Of a stretch of DNA of 64,000 nucleotides, positions 60,555 through 64,000 are shown one piece after another. The first letter of the stretch is position 1; every line of letters starts with the position of its first letter. The notes beneath the pieces were generated by a model that was given only the letters and a program-made list of their open reading frames with translations, was not told the origin of the DNA and made no database searches. A program made the position numbers and the translations under genes. This stretch comes from Rhodovulum bhavnagarense. Its GTDB lineage: Bacteria; Pseudomonadota; Alphaproteobacteria; Rhodobacterales; Rhodobacteraceae. Location of the stretch: assembly GCF_004343505.1 (NCBI RefSeq), contig NZ_SLXU01000001.1:310001-374000 (forward strand), given 5' to 3'.

Positions 60555-61598
60555 ATGCGCAAAGTCACGCTGGGCCAGAGCGGCCTCGAAGTTTCGATGC
60601 TGTGCCTTGGCACGATGACCTGGGGCAGTCAGAACACAGCCGAGGAAGGCCATGCGCAGATCGACATGGCGCTCGATCATGGCGTCAATTTCATGGATAC
60701 GGCCGAAATGTATCCGGTCGCCCCGGTCACGGCTGAAACCGTGGGCCGCACGGAGGAAATCATCGGCCAATGGTTTGCCAGGACCGGCAAGCGGGCCGAT
60801 TGGATACTGGCGACCAAGATCACCGGCGAGAATGGCGGTTTCGTGCGCGGTGGGGATGGTATTCACCCGGCGTCGATCCGCGCCGCGGTCGAGGCGTCGC
60901 TGCGGAGACTGAACACCGACTATATCGATCTTTACCAGTTCCATTGGCCCAATCGTGGTTCCTACCATTTCCGCAAACAGTGGAGCTATGATCCCTCGGG
61001 GCAGAACCGTGCCCAGACCCTGGCCCATATGGCCGAATGTCTCGAAACCCTTCAGGCGCTCGTGCAAGAGGGCAAGATCTGCCATTTCGGCCTTTCGAAT
61101 GAAACCGCATGGGGTATGGCGCAATGGCTGCGCCTGGCCGAGGAACAGGGCCTGCCGCGTGCCCAGTCGATCCAGAACGAATATTCGCTTTTGTGCCGAC
61201 TTTACGACTTGGACCTTGCCGAACTTGGGGTAAACGAGGGCGTGACCCTTCTGGCCTGGTCGCCACTGGCCGCGGGCCTGTTATCGGGAAAATACGCGGG
61301 CGATGTCACGCCCGAGGGCACGCGGCGCACGCGTCAGCCCGACCTCAACGGAAGGATCTCACCCCATGTCTGGGAAGCGGTTTCGGGCTATATGGGGGTG
61401 GCAAACCGGCATGGGCTTGACCCGGTTCAGATGGCGATTGCCTTCGTCGCGCAGCGGCCATTCCCGGTGATCCCGATTATCGGGGCAACCTCGACGGCGC
61501 AACTTGCCACGGTTCTGGGTGCAGGGGGGCTTTTATTGTCCGACGAGGTTATGGCCGATATTGCGGCCGTTCACCGCGCCCATCCCATGCCCTTCTGA
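60555..61598 (+). CDS. Aldo/keto reductase, Tas-like
   Basis: The 347-residue NADPH-dependent enzyme has the catalytic Tyr in MDTAEMYPV near 52, the Lys in LATKITG near 92 and the His in YQFHWPNRG near 130. The C-terminal cofactor motif reads IPIIGATSTAQL. The length and NETAWG-type segment suit the Tas group. I chose the ATG at 60555 (MRKVTLGQSGLEVSM). The substrate is unknown. Confidence 0.92.
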   Translation: MRKVTLGQSGLEVSMLCLGTMTWGSQNTAEEGHAQIDMALDHGVNFMDTAEMYPVAPVTAETVGRTEEIIGQWFARTGKRADWILATKITGENGGFVRGGDGIHPASIRAAVEASLRRLNTDYIDLYQFHWPNRGSYHFRKQWSYDPSGQNRAQTLAHMAECLETLQALVQEGKICHFGLSNETAWGMAQWLRLAEEQGLPRAQSIQNEYSLLCRLYDLDLAELGVNEGVTLLAWSPLAAGLLSGKYAGDVTPEGTRRTRQPDLNGRISPHVWEAVSGYMGVANRHGLDPVQMAIAFVAQRPFPVIPIIGATSTAQLATVLGAGGLLLSDEVMADIAAVHRAHPMPF

Positions 61599-61680
61599 GG
61601 CGCGCAGCCCCGTTCCCCCTTGGCCCGCATGTCATCGGCGGGCCCGCCGGCCTGTAACCGGGCCTGGCCTCGGGGGGGGC

Positions 61681-62319
61681 TCAGGGTCGCCAGGTTAGGA
61701 AATTGGCGATCAGGCGCAGCCCGGTAGCCTGGCTCTTTTCGGGGTGAAACTGGGTGCCGAGCATGTTGTCGCGCCCCACGATCGCGGTGACCGGCCCGCC
61801 ATAGTCGCAATGGGCCAACAGATGCGCGGAATCGGCCACGCGGAAGTGATAGGAATGTACGAAATAGGCGTGATCGCCCGTGGAGATGCCCTCCAGCACC
61901 GGGTGTGGACCGTCGATTACCAGATCGTTCCAGCCCATGTGGGGCACCTTCAGCGAGGTGTCGGCGGGGGCAATGCGCACAACTTCGCCCCCGATCCAGT
62001 CGAATCCCGGCGTCTGTTCGTATTCCAGCCCGCGCGAGGCCATCATCTGCATCCCTATGCAGATCCCCATGAAGGGTCGGCCCTGCCCGATCACCGTTTC
62101 CTCGATCGCCTCGAACAGGCCGGAGTGATCGAACAGCGCCCGGCGGCAGGCCGGAAAGGCCCCGTCGCCCGGCAGAACGACACGGTCGCAGCGGCGCACG
62201 GTATCGGGGTCGGCGGTGACGATCACCTCGCCCGCGCCCTGTTCGCGTGCGACGCGTTCAAACGCCTTTTGGGCCGAGTGCAGGTTGCCGGATTCGTAAT
62301 CGACGATCGCGGTCAGCAT
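61681..62319 (-). CDS. hisH: Imidazole glycerol phosphate synthase glutaminase subunit
   Basis: The 212-residue class I glutaminase feeds ammonia to HisF. It has the catalytic Cys in [14 protein letters not shown] near residue 83 and His and Glu in [13 protein letters not shown] near 192. It begins [20 protein letters not shown]. It lies four bases after hisB. hisA and hisF are not in this window. Confidence 0.96.
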   Translation of the reverse strand: MLTAIVDYESGNLHSAQKAFERVAREQGAGEVIVTADPDTVRRCDRVVLPGDGAFPACRRALFDHSGLFEAIEETVIGQGRPFMGICIGMQMMASRGLEYEQTPGFDWIGGEVVRIAPADTSLKVPHMGWNDLVIDGPHPVLEGISTGDHAYFVHSYHFRVADSAHLLAHCDYGGPVTAIVGRDNMLGTQFHPEKSQATGLRLIANFLTWRP

Positions 62320-62323
62320 GATA

Positions 62324-62911
62324 CTACAACGCCCCCTTGGTCGATGGGATTGCATCGGCCTTTCGCGGGTCGGTTTCCACTGCCTCGCGCAGTGACCTTG
62401 CGACGGCCTTGAACGCAGCCTCGGCGATATGGTGGCTGTTGACGCCGTGCAGGCAATCGACATGCAAGGTGATGCCGCCATGGGTCGCCAGCGCCTGGAA
62501 GAACTCGCGCACCAGCTCGGTGTCAAAGCTGCCGATCTTTGCCGTCGGGAAATCCACGTTCCACACCAGGTAGGGCCGCCCCGACAGGTCCAGCGCACAG
62601 CGTAAAAGTGCGTCGTCCATTGGCAACAGGCATGCCCCGTAACGGCGGATGCCGCGCTTGTCGCCCAGCGCCTGCGCCAGTGCCTGGCCCAGCGCGATGC
62701 CGACATCCTCGACGCTGTGGTGGTCGTCGATATGGGTATCGCCCGCGCAGCGGATATTCATGTCGATCAGCGAATGGCGCGCCAACTGGTCCAGCATGTG
62801 GTCGAAAAAGCCAACGCCGGTGGCCATCTCGTAGGCGCCGGTGCCATCGAGGTTCAACTCGACCGAGATGTCGGTCTCTGCCGTCTTGCGCGCGATCTTC
62901 GTCGTCCGCAT
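62324..62911 (-). CDS. hisB: Imidazoleglycerol-phosphate dehydratase
   Basis: The 195-residue HisB lacks the phosphatase half, as in most alphaproteobacteria. Metal-binding histidines lie in [16 protein letters not shown] near residue 35, [20 protein letters not shown] near 60 and [16 protein letters not shown] near 155. It catalyses the sixth step of histidine synthesis. It is the first of the hisB-hisH pair here. Confidence 0.97.
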   Translation of the reverse strand: MRTTKIARKTAETDISVELNLDGTGAYEMATGVGFFDHMLDQLARHSLIDMNIRCAGDTHIDDHHSVEDVGIALGQALAQALGDKRGIRRYGACLLPMDDALLRCALDLSGRPYLVWNVDFPTAKIGSFDTELVREFFQALATHGGITLHVDCLHGVNSHHIAEAAFKAVARSLREAVETDPRKADAIPSTKGAL

Positions 62912-63040
62912 GGGGGCCTCCTGTCAGTGATGCCTTGCGTCCTTACACCCATGGGCGGCGCGCTCCAAGCGGGGTTTTGCGGCTTGCCGGGGGCGGGCCG
63001 GGCGCCTAGGTTTGGCGCGACCCACAAGAGGAGCTGTCCA

Positions 63041-63283
63041 ATGACCACCTGCGTCTTCGTGCAACTGCGCTGCCGCCCGGGCAAGACCTACGAGGTGGCC
63101 GAGGATATCGTCCTGCGCGAGATCCATTCAGAGCTTTACTCGACCAGTGGCGAATTCGACCTCTTGCTCAAGCTGTATATCCCCGAGGATCAGGATATCG
63201 GAAAGTACATCAACGATTGTCTCCTGGACATACCCGGGATCGAACGGTCGCTGACGACACTGACATTCAGGGCGTTCTGCTGA
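63041..63283 (+). CDS. Stand-alone Lrp/AsnC ligand-binding (RAM) domain protein
   Basis: The 80-residue protein is only the ligand-binding half of an AsnC protein: VQLRCRPGKTYEVAEDIVL at residue 8, IHSELYSTSGEFDLLLKLYI near 28 and IPGIERSLTTLTFRAF at the end. There is no helix-turn-helix. AAGAGGAG lies eight bases before the ATG. It is divergent from hisB. Such single-domain proteins can assemble with full-length Lrp proteins or bind amino acids themselves. Confidence 0.85.
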   Translation: MTTCVFVQLRCRPGKTYEVAEDIVLREIHSELYSTSGEFDLLLKLYIPEDQDIGKYINDCLLDIPGIERSLTTLTFRAFC

Positions 63284-63360
63284 GAACTGAATACTGACGA
63301 GGGCGCGCTGCGCAGGCCGGATGACCCGAACGCCTGGCATGCGCATCCGTCGTCTTTATC

Positions 63361-63756
63361 CTAGGCCTCGTCTTGGCGGGGAACCGGGCGCGGTTTGCCG
63401 TTTTCATCGATGGCCACGAAGGTGAACACGCCGCGCGTGACCTGCTCGGTCCATTCCTGGCAACGTGGGCGGTGCCAGGCGCGCACCTCGATACGCATTG
63501 AACTGCGGCCTATTTTCAGAACCCTGGCATAAAGCGAAACTTCGTCGCCGACCTGGACGGGCTTGTGAAATTCCATTTCGTCCACGGCGATGGTTGCCGC
63601 CCGGCCACGCGAGACGCGCGCCGCCACGTTGCCCGCGGCAAGGTCCATCTGCGACATCAGCCAGCCACCAAATATATCGCCCGCAGGATTGGTATCGGCG
63701 GGCATGGCGATGGTGCGGATGACGGGTTCACCTTTCTCGGGGGTCAGTTCGGGCAC
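63361..63756 (-). CDS. Acyl-CoA thioesterase, YciA-like
   Basis: The 131-residue hot-dog protein has the YciA signature ADTNPAGDIFGGWLMSQMD near residue 21 and DEMEFHKPVQVGDEVSLYA near 59. It hydrolyses acyl-CoA. I chose the GTG at 63756 with AGGAGG five bases upstream. The C terminus is the usual short basic tail. It lies 77 bases after the RAM-domain gene (convergent) and next to the truncated epimerase. Confidence 0.9.
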   Translation of the reverse strand: MPELTPEKGEPVIRTIAMPADTNPAGDIFGGWLMSQMDLAAGNVAARVSRGRAATIAVDEMEFHKPVQVGDEVSLYARVLKIGRSSMRIEVRAWHRPRCQEWTEQVTRGVFTFVAIDENGKPRPVPRQDEA

Positions 63757-63833
63757 TTGGGCCTCCTTTTGGGTTCGTTGGGCCGGTGCCCTATAGCCTT
63801 TCGATGCGGGGCCGCCAACAGGGCCCCGAGCGA

Positions 63834-64000
63834 TCAGGCGGGTGCGTCCGCATATTCGGCCCGGTACCAGTCCACGAACCGCGCCACGCCATCTTTCAGA
63901 TCGGTTTCTGGACGATAGCCGGTCAGGCGCTGCAACAGCGTGCAATCGGCCCAGGTCGCGGGCACGTCGCCTTGCTGCATGTCCATGTAGTTGCGGATCG
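63834..64000 (-). CDS. NAD-dependent epimerase, C-terminal part (cut by window edge)
   Basis: Only the last 54 codons lie in the window. They read NYMDMQQGDVPATWADCTLL then GYRPETDLKDGVARFVDWYR, the typical C terminus of UDP-glucuronate 4-epimerase-like short-chain dehydrogenases. The catalytic YxxxK and nucleotide-binding parts are outside. A role in polysaccharide sugars is likely but the substrate cannot be set from this piece. Confidence 0.8.
   Translation of the reverse strand, partial: IRNYMDMQQGDVPATWADCTLLQRLTGYRPETDLKDGVARFVDWYRAEYADAPA

Overview
The window looks like ordinary core chromosome of a GC-rich alphaproteobacterium, most likely Rhodobacteraceae/Roseobacteraceae. The evidence is the F1-only ATP synthase operon atpHAGDC, an Hsp20-DUF1150 pair, a PutA proline enzyme with a divergent Lrp-type regulator, a single-chain sulfate adenylyltransferase/APS kinase, a degenerate Hint-domain protein, and copies of an intergenic repeat I recognise from this group. 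Genes are densely packed, many same-strand neighbours overlap by ATGA, and I see no phage, insertion sequence, CRISPR array or integrase. The family assignment is inference from gene content.

Layout. 1-8.6 kb: a ChaC-type glutathione enzyme, a MotA/MotB-like two-gene motor with a very long periplasmic coiled coil, clpA translationally coupled to an M23 peptidase, gloB and a methyltransferase. 8.8-15.3 kb: atpHAGDC with a strong terminator, a small H-type lectin protein and prs. 15.5-19.4 kb: metF and metR divergent around an exact MetR box, an inositol-monophosphatase gene, and a rhomboid protease coupled to a GFA protein. 19.4-24.9 kb: putA/putR, a four-domain envelope protein and tRNA-Leu(UAA). 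24.9-32.9 kb: a DegT-type aminotransferase, then a seven-gene operon joining an amino-acid-type ABC importer to a glutamine amidotransferase and PuuA/PuuB-like gamma-glutamylation genes. 33-38 kb: threonine aldolase, YcgN-like protein, ribF, MaoC hydratase, a HAD phosphatase and a family II pyrophosphatase.

38-43.7 kb: groESL (CIRCE plus a heat-shock-type promoter), Nudix hydrolase, purEK, YdcH and hsp20-DUF1150. 43.8-48.6 kb: sulfate activation, trxB with a divergent Lrp regulator, the Hint protein and a 39-residue small protein. 48.7-52 kb: lgt-midA-pgeF and ubiK. 52-61.6 kb: serine dehydratase, rpiA, glutathione reductase, hflKC-DUF2065-degP, a peptidoglycan-binding lipoprotein and an aldo/keto reductase. 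61.7-64 kb: hisBH, a stand-alone AsnC ligand-binding domain, an acyl-CoA thioesterase and the 3' end of a sugar-nucleotide epimerase cut by the window edge.

Two functions recur. Protein quality control is heavily represented (ClpA, GroESL, Hsp20, HflKC, DegP, rhomboid, TrxB), and groES, hsp20 and degP each carry an RpoH-like promoter with closely similar -10 boxes. Glutathione and gamma-glutamyl chemistry also recurs (ChaC, GloB, GFA, Gor, PuuA/PuuB). I found no clearly new multi-gene system. The best second looks are the ABC/PuuAB operon, the motor-like pair, the degenerate Hint protein, the four-domain envelope protein and the repeat shared by two convergent gene ends.
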